Positions 1 through 8,093 of a stretch of 64,000 nucleotides of DNA are shown here, piece after piece; within the stretch, counting starts at the first letter, position 1; the number at the start of each line of letters is the position of its first letter. This DNA comes from JAFGCL01 sp964423835 (GTDB lineage: Bacteria > Chloroflexota > Dehalococcoidia > UBA2247 > RBG-13-53-26), in the NCBI GenBank assembly GCA_964423835.1, contig CAYRGJ010000010.1, forward strand, positions 1-64,000. The letters are read 5' to 3'. A program made the translations under genes and the position numbers. The notes under the pieces are model-generated. The model was not told the origin of the DNA, made no database searches, and was given only the letters and a program-made list of their open reading frames with translations.

Positions 1-247
1 TGACTGACATTTTCCCTGACCAGTTAACTACTGACGAAATCGTAGACCAACGACAGATCCTCTGACCGCTCTCTCCGCAAGGATTTCTCTTTGGCACCAG
101 CCTCAAAAAAAGGATCGCTGGATCTGACGCTCAGCCGCTGAGCAGCTGGCGGGGCTACGAAAAATGGAACGATTGTTGCACGGAACAAGACAAGACGAGA
201 TGTCACTGGCGCCGTGGTGACGCCAGAACGCCGGAATGTCCCTAGGT

Positions 248-1723
248 CTAAATACTCTCCTGCCAGTAGTTGAGGCCAGCGACTAGCCCAGCCTCGAGCC
301 ACTTCCGAAACCTCTGCTCGATGTTGACTGGCTCATCGGCGAAGGTTATCTCAAAGGGCTCACTGCAAAGAGGGAGCAGGTCTATCGGCTGGCTGCGCCC
401 CTCGTCAGTGGGCTGGAGCCTGAAAGCCATTACGGTGCAGACGACAACGCCGTTCCACTCGTGACCAATACCATGGAAGGAGACGAGTATCCTCGTCATA
501 CTATCTGTGTCAATGTCCAACATAGCCCAGGATCCGTAGGTCTCAACATTGACGTAGTAGCCAAACTGTTTTGCGCACGATACTATCTGGAACTTGTGCC
601 AAGGTGATTTCACATCGCCTCTTGGCGCCGTGCGCACGTAGGCTCTGTAGCTCGAATTGTCGGCCTGGATCACGCTTTCCACATCTTCGGCAATCTCGTG
701 GAGCCTCTGAGACGCAAGTAACGCTAGGGTGTCAGCCAGAGTAGCTGCCTGTTCATACAGAACAATCCTCTCCTGCTGCCGTTTCGCATATCTCTTCTTG
801 GCGCTATCAAGCACGCTCTGAATTGCAGCGGCTTCCTTTATGATATCCTCGCTCAGACTGAGCGCGTCTCTGGCTGCCTTCCGCTCAATATCGCTGAAGA
901 AGCCCACGAGTGTAGCAAGCTTGCCCCCGTCGGCTTCATGCAGTGCGGCAAGATATGCCAGCCTGTCCGTTCGTGTTATTACGAGCGGGAACCACTCGGC
1001 GCGCAGGAAGACCAACGTGGCCAGACACCTGGCAACGCGTCCGTTTCCGTCCACGAACGGGTGGATCAGCAGGAAGCGGTGGTGCAGCCATGCAGCCTCG
1101 ACCTCGGGCGGAACTCCCGCCGAACGGTGGGCCTCATGCATAGCTATCAGTCGGTCGATTTCAGATTCCACATGCTCTGGTGGACAGAACTCGAAGAGAG
1201 ATCCGTCTCCCGTCTCGACGTTGTTCGGGAGCTTCTTCCAATCTCCCTTCAACATCTGCGCTCTTAGAGGGCTTCCCAAGGAGTCCGTTGCCTCATAGGT
1301 GTCCTGGTGTGCCGTGATGACCTGATGCAGCTGGCGCAGATAGGACTTACTGAGCTCGCGCTCTTCGCGCACGAACTCTAGCAGACCTTCTATGGCATTG
1401 TACTGATCCTTTATGAGACTCATGACCCTCGGCACTGGCAAGTCCGCGCTTTCATGTGAAAGGGAGATTGCGTCGAATCCCTTTTCGATTAAGGTTGTGG
1501 TGACGCCTTCGTTGATGGTATATAGGCGTTCTAGGATCCCAGTCTCGATTGCCCACTGCCTTCGCATCTTCACGAGGAAGTCCTTGTAGACATCAGTCTG
1601 CTTTAGCCGGTCAGCTTGTTGTTGCCACGCGAGCATCACGGATGTCACCTGCGCATTGGACATGGTCATCCAGTCACCCGGAAGGTCTTCTATTGGATGC
1701 CACGTGTGCGAGATTGCTGCCAC
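248..1723 (-). CDS. Fic/DOC family protein (probable AMP-transferase)
   Basis: The 491-aa product carries the Fic core HPFVDGNGRVAR at residues 221-232. Its His is the catalytic base and its GNGR binds the nucleotide phosphates, as in enzymes that transfer AMP from ATP to protein hydroxyls. An N-terminal stretch, TGILER at residues 61-66, sits where related proteins keep the inhibitory (S/T)xxxE(G/N) motif; here the last residue is Arg, so autoinhibition may be weak. About 250 residues follow the core and I do not recognise a domain there. The start is GTG, with GGAGG five bases upstream. It is the outermost gene of the accessory island. The fold call is firm; the target is unknown. Confidence 0.9.
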   Translation of the reverse strand: MAAISHTWHPIEDLPGDWMTMSNAQVTSVMLAWQQQADRLKQTDVYKDFLVKMRRQWAIETGILERLYTINEGVTTTLIEKGFDAISLSHESADLPVPRVMSLIKDQYNAIEGLLEFVREERELSKSYLRQLHQVITAHQDTYEATDSLGSPLRAQMLKGDWKKLPNNVETGDGSLFEFCPPEHVESEIDRLIAMHEAHRSAGVPPEVEAAWLHHRFLLIHPFVDGNGRVARCLATLVFLRAEWFPLVITRTDRLAYLAALHEADGGKLATLVGFFSDIERKAARDALSLSEDIIKEAAAIQSVLDSAKKRYAKRQQERIVLYEQAATLADTLALLASQRLHEIAEDVESVIQADNSSYRAYVRTAPRGDVKSPWHKFQIVSCAKQFGYYVNVETYGSWAMLDIDTDSMTRILVSFHGIGHEWNGVVVCTVMAFRLQPTDEGRSQPIDLLPLCSEPFEITFADEPVNIEQRFRKWLEAGLVAGLNYWQESI

Positions 1724-2078
1724 CTTCGCCTCCTACCGTGCCGAAGATCACTGAGAGGGCTGCACGTTCCGGTGTTGGAGCAGTACAGAAAGCCGATCCT
1801 CGGTTGGGCTTGAACTGCACAGGCTATTCTTGCCGAGATCATAGCACACCTTGGCCTGTCTGCCTATTCGAGGGACCGAACGAGCGGTGCGGCGGCGTGA
1901 CTTGCCCCGGCTTGGTCTAGATAGGTGACGCCCTGGACGCGTCAGGTAGCTTCAACACATCCGAGATGTTGGAGGGGCTTGACTTCTTCCACGATGGTTG
2001 GCTAGGATTCGTTCACCAGTATGAGGACGGCACTGAAGTGGACACCCGGGCCATATGGAAGGAGCAAGGAATCAACGA
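1724..2078. other. Intergenic gap between the Fic and DUF262 genes
   Basis: This is a divergent spacer of about 350 bases. Short reading frames cross it, but none has a convincing ribosome binding site or a recognisable product. It presumably holds the promoters of the two divergent genes, though I could not pick out a clear -35/-10 pair. I see no RNA gene. Confidence 0.4.
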
Positions 2079-3776
2079 ATGAAAACGCAAAAACTGTCTC
2101 TTCGGAAGATAGTCTCCTACCTGAACAACCCTGAGGAGGATGGTGGCTTCTGGTTGCCCAATATTCAACGCCCGTTTGTCTGGTCGGAGGACCAGATCTG
2201 CCGACTGTTCGATTCGATCCTTCGCCAATATCCCATCAGCACGCTGTTGATCTGGAAGACGAAGATGGGAGTACGCCGGCGCAAGTTCATTGACAACTTC
2301 AAGGAGGAACAGCGTCATCACCTGAGCGCGTTCAAGGTGCCCGATGACGAAAAGAAGAAGTGCCTGGTTCTCGATGGCCAGCAGCGGCTGCAAAGCCTCT
2401 ACATTGGACTGTGCGGAAGCTATGATGGGCGGGAACTCTACCTGGACATGCTCAGCGGCCAAGTGGCTGCTCCGGATGATGTGCGCTTCAAGTTCAAGTT
2501 TCTGGACCCGAAGACGGCATCGTTTCCCCATACCCGCTTTAAGGATATCGTGTTCAGCAATGACAGACCGCGTGTTATCGCCGACGCGATTGCAGCGATG
2601 GCGGGGTCCCCACTGACACAGGCACAACAGGACAGGATCAAGGACCACGTTGACCTTATCCGTGAGACCTTCTTCAATGAATCAGGTATCGGGTACCAGG
2701 AACTGGACAGCATAGACCAGGCCAACTTGTACACGGAAGATGACGTCGTCGAGATCTTCATTCGGGCTAATTCCGGGGGGACCCGGCTGGGGAAGTCGGA
2801 TCTGCTGTTCTCTCTGCTGACATCCTCCTGGGAAGAGGCGGATGACAGAATGGAAATCCTGCTTGATGAATTGAACGTACAGGGCTTCGCCTTCACCCGC
2901 GATTTTGTCCTCAAGACGTGCCTGACTTTGCTGGACCAGGGTGCCCGATATGAGGTGGAGAAGTTCCGTAAGGACGGAGTTCGCCAAAACATCGAGAAGG
3001 AGTGGGATAACATCGCCGCCGCGACGAAGGACGTTGCGGACTTTGTGCAGGGCAGCACATTCATACGGTGCGACAAGGCGCTACCCTCCTACCTTGTCTT
3101 GATTCCCCTTGTCTACCTGCGGTACCATTTTCCGAAGGCATGGGGCAAGAAGAAGGACGTTGAGCTCTATCTGCTGCGCTCCCTCCTGGCTGGAGCGTTC
3201 AGTGGGACACCGGACCAGCTCATCGATGACATCGTCAACAAGCTCAACGAACTGAAGGCCTTTGACCTCAATGAGGTCTTTGGCGTCATCCGTTCTGCAG
3301 GGCGAAGCCTTGAGTTGACCGAGGATCGGTTCTGGGCAATCGGGTATGGAAGCGAGAACATCCATCTGCTGTTCAACCTGTGGTATCGCGACTTCAACTA
3401 TACGCCGGCCTATGCCGCCAACCTGCCGCAGATTGACCACGTCTTTCCGCAGAGCATCCTGAAGAAGGTGAAGGCCCCGAACCCCAGTACCGGCAAGATG
3501 AACGTCATGAGGTACCATGAGGCAGAACGGAATCAGCTCTCCAACTGCATGCTTCTCACGGCAGCGGAGAATGGCGCCGGCGGCAAGAGCGATACCCCTC
3601 CGGACGAGTGGTTCAAGGACAAAGATCCTGCTTACTTGGAGCAGCACCTTGTCCCGTCGGACCCGCTACTGTGGAGGCTGGAACGGTTCGAAGACTTCAT
3701 TGCAGAGCGCAAGAAGCTGATCAAGGACAAGTTCGCCTACCTACTGTCATCGACAATAGGTTCGCCCTCGGCGTGA
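2079..3776 (+). CDS. DUF262 (GmrSD-like) nuclease with C-terminal HNH/DUF1524-type domain
   Basis: The ATG at 2079 is preferred because AAGGA lies eight bases upstream; an in-frame ATG at 2055 would add eight residues. Numbering from 2055, the DUF262 ParB-like motifs are PNIQRPFVW (35-43), DGQQR (107-111) and an IRANSGGTRL segment near 236-245. A C-terminal IDHVFPQS motif near 460-467, followed by NQLSNCMLL, fits the HNH/DUF1524 nuclease half. In known GmrSD-type enzymes the N-terminal domain hydrolyses NTP and the C-terminal domain cuts modified DNA. The DUF499-like remnant directly downstream supports a defence role. Specificity for a DNA modification is inferred from the family only. Confidence 0.85.
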   Translation: MKTQKLSLRKIVSYLNNPEEDGGFWLPNIQRPFVWSEDQICRLFDSILRQYPISTLLIWKTKMGVRRRKFIDNFKEEQRHHLSAFKVPDDEKKKCLVLDGQQRLQSLYIGLCGSYDGRELYLDMLSGQVAAPDDVRFKFKFLDPKTASFPHTRFKDIVFSNDRPRVIADAIAAMAGSPLTQAQQDRIKDHVDLIRETFFNESGIGYQELDSIDQANLYTEDDVVEIFIRANSGGTRLGKSDLLFSLLTSSWEEADDRMEILLDELNVQGFAFTRDFVLKTCLTLLDQGARYEVEKFRKDGVRQNIEKEWDNIAAATKDVADFVQGSTFIRCDKALPSYLVLIPLVYLRYHFPKAWGKKKDVELYLLRSLLAGAFSGTPDQLIDDIVNKLNELKAFDLNEVFGVIRSAGRSLELTEDRFWAIGYGSENIHLLFNLWYRDFNYTPAYAANLPQIDHVFPQSILKKVKAPNPSTGKMNVMRYHEAERNQLSNCMLLTAAENGAGGKSDTPPDEWFKDKDPAYLEQHLVPSDPLLWRLERFEDFIAERKKLIKDKFAYLLSSTIGSPSA

Positions 3777-3920
3777 GGCAGCTCCGAGCCCCTCTTGCCA
3801 GTTAGACCCGCTTGAGCAGGCACACCGTGCCGGAGTTGGCCAGCCTGGCAGCGGCCTAAGAGCACTGTTGCCTCATGGCACTTGACCTCCTCCACGACTG
3901 CATCATAAGATTCAGCAGTC

Positions 3921-5303
3921 TTGTCAGAGCTCCGCACCAATTGCCTCTATCTGCACTACGACGGCGTGAGATACTGCTTCAAGAAGGACCCCAACGTCAC
4001 CAAGCTGATCGAAGACGCCGAACAGAGTGTTGCCCGCGAGGAGTCACAGGCGCGAGGCCTTGGCCCGGTTCGCGGCAGAATCAAGGAAATGCTGGATGAG
4101 CGCCTGGCTGGACATCATGCCGCCATCGTGTGGCCCGCGAAGAGCCAAGACATCCCGGATGAAGACCCCCGGTTTCTGGTGGCTTATCTGACGCTGGAGC
4201 ACGCTGCCGAGAACGCGAAGGAGCAGGAGCGGGCCGCCAAAGAAATCCTTGCCAAATATGGGGATCGCCCAAGGCGATTCCGCAACGGGCTGGGATTGGC
4301 AGTCCCGGACAAGAGGCAGATCGAGGCCTTGCGGCGCGCCGCTCGCTACCTGCTGGCGATTGGGCGCGTCGAAGCCAAGAAGCAGCAACTTCGGCTGAGC
4401 AAGGACCAACTCGACCAACTCAAAGAGAGGAAGAGGACAGAGCAGGCTGCGGCCGAGTCATGCGTCCGGGATCTCTACGCTTCCGTGTGGTTGCCGCGGG
4501 TCCAAGACGGCAAACTGGAAATCGAGACGGTGGAACGAGGCGGCCGTCCGCTCCAGGCGACAGGCGTCCACGAGCGGATTATGGAACTTCTCACGAGTGC
4601 GGGCACGCCGCGCATCCATGGCTCGGTGACACCACGGAAGATCGTTGAGCGCGTTAGGTTGGGCGAGTCACCAGCCAGTGGCGAACCACCTATATTGGGC
4701 ATCAAGGCCTCCGATGTGCTCGAGTCCTTCTTCCGCGATATTGCGCCCCCGCGCCTGCAGGATTCTGAGGTACTGCGCAAAGGGATCGCCAGAGGAGTTG
4801 CCGAAAGGGTATTCGCCTACACGAGCGGAGGAAGTCCCGCGCTCGGCAGTGACGGGAGGTTCCAGGTCAGCCGGGACAAAGTGGTCTTCGGTCGCCCTCT
4901 CGCCGATGACGAGATCGACTTGGAATCCGGTTTCATCATGGTGCCAGAGACAGTACCGGAAGCACAGACGGCTGTACCGACCGGAACTGGGACCGGATCT
5001 CAGCAGCCCATAGTGCGTGATGGCCCAGGCGGAACGGGCGGTGGAACTGGACCCACGCCACCGAGTTCTGGTCCGGAGGGTGCTGCCCGCAAGAAGCGTA
5101 TCGCTATGACATTCGAAGCCACTCGAGAGCAGGTATACAAGGCATTCCCAGCCATAGCGAACCTGGCAGACAAATCCGATGACGGGAGAGTGACGATCAC
5201 AGTAGAGGGATCATCGGAAGCCGGGTTCGATGCCTCATGGGTTCGCAACGCGGTAGAAGAGCCCCTCGATGAGGCAAGTATCGAGCGGACTGTGGAGGAG
5301 TAG
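3921..5303 (+). CDS. C-terminal portion of a DUF499-like ATPase, probably a truncated gene
   Basis: This 460-residue frame opens with TTG at 3921, and an in-frame TAA lies only 15 bases upstream. It has no Walker motif. The beginning (LHYDGVRYCFKKDPNVTKL) and the end (SWVRNAVEEPLDE) resemble the C-terminal part of DUF499/BREX-associated ATPases, which normally exceed 1000 residues, so the ATPase half appears to be missing. A Gly/Pro/Thr-rich linker (about 345-385) precedes a small terminal alpha/beta domain. It follows the DUF262 gene by 144 bases of non-coding sequence. I consider it a decayed defence gene; the family call rests on recall of sequence style and is moderate. Confidence 0.5.
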   Translation: MSELRTNCLYLHYDGVRYCFKKDPNVTKLIEDAEQSVAREESQARGLGPVRGRIKEMLDERLAGHHAAIVWPAKSQDIPDEDPRFLVAYLTLEHAAENAKEQERAAKEILAKYGDRPRRFRNGLGLAVPDKRQIEALRRAARYLLAIGRVEAKKQQLRLSKDQLDQLKERKRTEQAAAESCVRDLYASVWLPRVQDGKLEIETVERGGRPLQATGVHERIMELLTSAGTPRIHGSVTPRKIVERVRLGESPASGEPPILGIKASDVLESFFRDIAPPRLQDSEVLRKGIARGVAERVFAYTSGGSPALGSDGRFQVSRDKVVFGRPLADDEIDLESGFIMVPETVPEAQTAVPTGTGTGSQQPIVRDGPGGTGGGTGPTPPSSGPEGAARKKRIAMTFEATREQVYKAFPAIANLADKSDDGRVTITVEGSSEAGFDASWVRNAVEEPLDEASIERTVEE

Positions 5304-5333
5304 CCAGGAGCTCGCCTGCAATAGTGGACGCCC

Positions 5334-5771
5334 TCAGGCCTGCAAGGTGAGCTTCACTCGCTCGGCAACCAGTTTGCTCTTGAAGACCCCGTTCCGCAGT
5401 CGCTCCACCAAAGAGGAGTTCATCTCGGCCTCGAGCCTCAGGTTGCCATTCGTCAGCTTCTCAACCAGCTGGTTTGTACTCCGCTCGAATACGTAGTTGC
5501 AGTCAACCACCGACATCCTTGTGAAGCCCGAATACTCAGCCGGAGAGACCTGAACAAGGGTCTCGGGAGCGCATCCTTCTCGACGCCGGTTGACCTTCTC
5601 GACTTGCGAGGAGGCGCAGACCAACAGGAGGACTGTGTCAGTCAATGGCTTCCGGTTGATGACAACGAAGTAGTGGGGCTCTGTTGACTTCAGTCCTGCA
5701 TCCGGGAAGTAGTAGACGGATCCCGGCTTGATAGATGCTCTGATCTGCACATCTGGAGGGATGCGAATCAA
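5334..5771 (-). CDS. Unrecognised 145-aa protein paired with a Panacea-domain gene (candidate toxin)
   Basis: I do not recognise a family. The 145-residue protein is soluble, with an alternating hydrophobic N-terminal half (KPGSVYYFPD, HYFVVINRKP, VLLLVCASS) that suggests a small beta barrel, and a charged helical tail. The start is TTG at 5771 with GGAG six bases upstream. It begins two bases after the stop of the Panacea gene, so the pair is almost certainly translationally coupled. Panacea domains are known as antitoxins with very diverse toxin partners, so this is the natural toxin candidate. The beta-barrel look recalls PemK/MazF-type toxins, but I see no decisive motif. Confidence 0.6.
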   Translation of the reverse strand: MIRIPPDVQIRASIKPGSVYYFPDAGLKSTEPHYFVVINRKPLTDTVLLLVCASSQVEKVNRRREGCAPETLVQVSPAEYSGFTRMSVVDCNYVFERSTNQLVEKLTNGNLRLEAEMNSSLVERLRNGVFKSKLVAERVKLTLQA

Positions 5772-5773
5772 CC

Positions 5774-6379
5774 TCAGCTCCAGAGAGCCTCGAGCTCGGA
5801 TGCCTCCTCAATCTGTTCACGCCGCATCTTCCGTTCTTCGTCTGTCAGGACAGAGCACTTGTCGAGGTCGTTTGCCGGATCATCTAGGAAGTCGACAAGG
5901 TTCATCTGTATTCGCGACGCTACGCTTCCCAGGGCAGACTCATGTTTGCTCCATTCTGGGTAGTGATGTGTGACGTCCCTCAAGCTGAACTGGTCCAATC
6001 GGCCGAATCGCTTCCAAGCAAAGCTGAGCGCTTCAATATCTGAGTCTGAGAACACTTCGGTGTCCAGGGGCTTGATAGACACCAGGCTGTAGTTGTCCTT
6101 CTTCTTGAGGTAGCGAGCGGCGTACTCCTTCTCGACCTCCCCAAGAAAACCACTTGTCTCAGCAATGTCCTTGGCGCCAGAGGGGACTGGACCATTGTCC
6201 ATGGCGAAGTATGTGTCGTTCGTTACCAGTCTGCCATATTTCCTCAAGTGGTATCTGTCGGCAAAATAGACCAACTTGAGAGCCTTCATCTTGTTGATGC
6301 GGCCGCCTTCTCTTAACGCGAAGAAGTTGAGGGCTTGAGTTGCCTTCTTGTGGTCGAAATCGAAACCTATCTTGCGCAT
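5774..6379 (-). CDS. Panacea (DUF4065/SocA-like) domain protein, probable antitoxin
   Basis: The 201-residue protein shows the typical Panacea pattern: a KATQALNFFALREGGRINKMKALKLVYFADR-type start (the key LVYFADRYHL lies at about 35-44), then YFAMDNGPVPSG and a C-terminal charged helix. Panacea domains neutralise unrelated toxins in many bacterial and phage toxin-antitoxin operons, and SocA of Caulobacter is a proteolytic adaptor of the same fold. The ATG at 6379 has GGGAGG six bases upstream. The partner gene follows after two bases. A possible promoter with two tandem TTGAC elements lies 50-70 bases upstream. Confidence 0.85.
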   Translation of the reverse strand: MRKIGFDFDHKKATQALNFFALREGGRINKMKALKLVYFADRYHLRKYGRLVTNDTYFAMDNGPVPSGAKDIAETSGFLGEVEKEYAARYLKKKDNYSLVSIKPLDTEVFSDSDIEALSFAWKRFGRLDQFSLRDVTHHYPEWSKHESALGSVASRIQMNLVDFLDDPANDLDKCSVLTDEERKMRREQIEEASELEALWS

Positions 6380-6417
6380 TTCAGCCCTCCCGCAAGGGCA
6401 ATAGACGCTCTACCATT

Positions 6418-6446
6418 ATCATCACACCGTCAATACCCACTGTCAA
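6418..6446 (-). promoter_or_regulatory. Candidate promoter of the Panacea operon with a tandem TTGAC repeat
   Basis: On the minus strand TTGACA (6446-6441) is followed after 17 bases by GATGAT (6423-6418), a weak -10. A second ATTGACGGTG copy lies 13 bases downstream of the first, giving a direct repeat that could be an operator for autoregulation. The -10 match is poor, so this is tentative. Confidence 0.3.
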
Positions 6447-6860
6447 TGTTAGTCGTCGATCATTCAGATTCCCCCCGCCAAACGACAGGTGCAAATCCCA
6501 AGCAACCTCCCTGCTGCTCATCTTAAACCTTCGCGTTCCCCGACCGGCAGGAAACTGCTGACAGAATTGTTGACAAAAACTCGATCGGCCTTGAGACAAC
6601 CATGACAACCTTGAGGCATCTCCAAGCACAAGTCAGCCTTTTGGCTGGTCAACTATGAGCACGAGGATACCCCTTCGGTCATTCTGATTCAGGGTCAGTT
6701 TCGGACTCCAAAACCGCCGGCTACCGGGGCCTGGAGACCCTGTTTCGAATCGCCGACAAGGCCCTTTTCCCGGTTTCCCGTCACGCTCAAATCAAGCGAA
6801 AAAAATAACGACAATTTAGCGACGAAATTTTTGGGAAGTCATGGGAAACAGTTGGGGTCT

Positions 6861-6911
6861 GTGCTCAAACCATCATTATTGTCAAGTAGACATAACGCCG
6901 ACTTTGAGCAC
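6861..6911. repeat. 9-bp inverted repeat next to the tRNA-Phe scar
   Basis: GTGCTCAAA at 6861-6869 is repeated perfectly in inverted orientation at 6903-6911, with 33 bases between. It lies about 30 bases from the point where the tRNA sequence breaks off. Such a dyad could be a recombinase binding site or the end of the inserted element; that role is inference. Confidence 0.5.
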
Positions 6912-6939
6912 AAAAGGACACTATGGGAAGACTGGCGGG

Positions 6940-6980
6940 GGATTTTCAGTCCGCTGCTCTACCACCTGAGCTACCTCGGC
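6940..6980 (-). pseudogene. 5' half of a tRNA-Phe (GAA) gene, 3' half missing
   Basis: Reading down from 6980, the acceptor 5' strand GCCGAGG, D-stem GCTC, D-loop AGGTGGTA, D-stem GAGC, anticodon stem GCGGA and loop CTGAAAA are all intact, with anticodon GAA at 6947-6945. Agreement stops after about nucleotide 41 in the 3' side of the anticodon stem. No variable loop, T-arm or acceptor 3' strand follows. The break faces the accessory island, so an insertion or deletion there removed or displaced the 3' half. Confidence 0.8.
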
Positions 6981-7004
6981 ACGCAGCCTCAATGCTTGCC
7001 CTCA

Positions 7005-7033
7005 ATTATATGTGAGTAGACATCCATTGTAAA
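7005..7033 (-). promoter_or_regulatory. Promoter of the truncated tRNA-Phe gene
   Basis: On the minus strand TTTACA (7033-7028), a 17-base spacer and a perfect TATAAT (7010-7005) lie about 25 bases before the mature tRNA 5' end at 6980. The strong promoter shows that the fragment was once a functional tRNA gene rather than a chance match. Confidence 0.7.
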
Positions 7034-7087
7034 AGGTGCGGTGCGGTGCCGGCTGCGCAGGCAACCCGTCACGAACCCGCCAAACCC

Positions 7088-7921
7088 CTACAGGAAAATG
7101 CTCACGAACTCGGCCGCGGGGACCTGGCGCCGGTTCTGTATTGTGCGCCGGCCTTCCGAGAAGCTGGTGACGGCGCAGTCGCGGAACACGGTGCAGTTCC
7201 CGGCCTGGTCAGGGGCGAATCCGCGGCATACCCGCAGCACGTCCGGCGAGATCTCGTCGATGAGCAGGATGCGGCCGTCCCCGTGCTTGAGCCGGCCGAG
7301 CTCGAACTTGCCGTCGATCACGTGAAGGCCCCGGGAGGCGAACTCCCGGGTGACGATGTCGGCCACGCTCTGCACCAGCTCCACGCTCTGAGCGATCTCG
7401 CTCCGGGTCAGGGCGCCGGTCTGCTCCAGGGCCTCCAGCGTGATCAGGATGTCGCTGTCTCCCTTGGTCCAGGCTTCGACCAGCCGGGCCAGGCTCTTGC
7501 AGGGGGCCACGAAGGGGTACCTCCTCCAGAAGCTCCCCGTGGCGTTGTTCCTCCAGGTGAATTCGAGGTTGGACAGCGGGGCGCAACCGGGGATCCCCGG
7601 CACCTGCGCCTCCATGCTCAGCGGCACGGCCGGCTCCACGATCATCTCGTCTTCCTTCACGGTGTCGATGTAGTGGGTGGCCACGCCCCTGTCCTTGAGC
7701 AGCCTGAAGAAGTGGGTGGCGAACCGGCAGGCGATGGCGCCCTTTCCCGGGATCTCGCCGACCACGGTGTCATATCCGGGGTCGAAGACGGTCCGGCCGT
7801 TTTCCACGTACCCGGTGGCCCTGTCCGTGAATACCAGCCGGTACTTGCCCCGGTGCTCTCCGTCCGCCACGCTGAAGACGTCCTTGGACTTGCCGCGGTA
7901 GACCAGGCCCTTCTCTTCCAT
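7088..7921 (-). CDS. purC: Phosphoribosylaminoimidazole-succinocarboxamide synthase
   Basis: PurC condenses CAIR with aspartate, using ATP, to form SAICAR in purine biosynthesis; it is cytosolic. The N-terminal VYRGKSKDVF is the family's nucleotide-binding start, and DEISPDVLRV near the C-terminus matches the conserved DEISPD motif. At 277 aa it has the size of the longer bacterial PurC type. The ATG at 7921 has GGGGA about seven bases upstream; a longer in-frame start at 7984 lacks such a site. It is the first core gene after the tRNA scar and stands alone, divergent from the thioesterase gene. Confidence 0.85.
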   Translation of the reverse strand: MEEKGLVYRGKSKDVFSVADGEHRGKYRLVFTDRATGYVENGRTVFDPGYDTVVGEIPGKGAIACRFATHFFRLLKDRGVATHYIDTVKEDEMIVEPAVPLSMEAQVPGIPGCAPLSNLEFTWRNNATGSFWRRYPFVAPCKSLARLVEAWTKGDSDILITLEALEQTGALTRSEIAQSVELVQSVADIVTREFASRGLHVIDGKFELGRLKHGDGRILLIDEISPDVLRVCRGFAPDQAGNCTVFRDCAVTSFSEGRRTIQNRRQVPAAEFVSIFL

Positions 7922-8093
7922 GCTGCTTTCCCCCTCGAAGAACAATCTCCATTCCAGAATACGACAATGCGCCATCGGGCGCATCTCCCGGCCAAAGCAC
8001 TGGATCGCTGATCGGCCGCTCGCCTGCAGGGGATACGGCGCTTCACGGTCGGGGCCTTTCTGGTGTAGAATAGGCCCCGTGGATGGGCCGCGG

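Larger units (their letters stand above)
6380..7087. other. Island junction region without protein genes
   Basis: About 700 bases separate the Panacea operon from purC. No frame here has a credible start and product. What can be seen is the Panacea promoter region, an AT-richer stretch (about 6785-6930) with a 9-bp inverted repeat, a tRNA-Phe 5' half, and the tRNA promoter. I found no integrase fragment. Confidence 0.6.

Noticed and set aside
1..247. A 92-codon minus-strand frame at the window start.
   Set aside because: It overlaps the end of the Fic gene in another frame and has no recognisable content.
6739..6752. A TTCGAA-containing segment on the minus strand that resembles a tRNA T-loop and might complete the split tRNA-Phe.
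   Set aside because: The flanking bases do not pair as a T-stem, G53 is replaced by A, and no matching acceptor strand follows. It is 200 bases from the 5' half.
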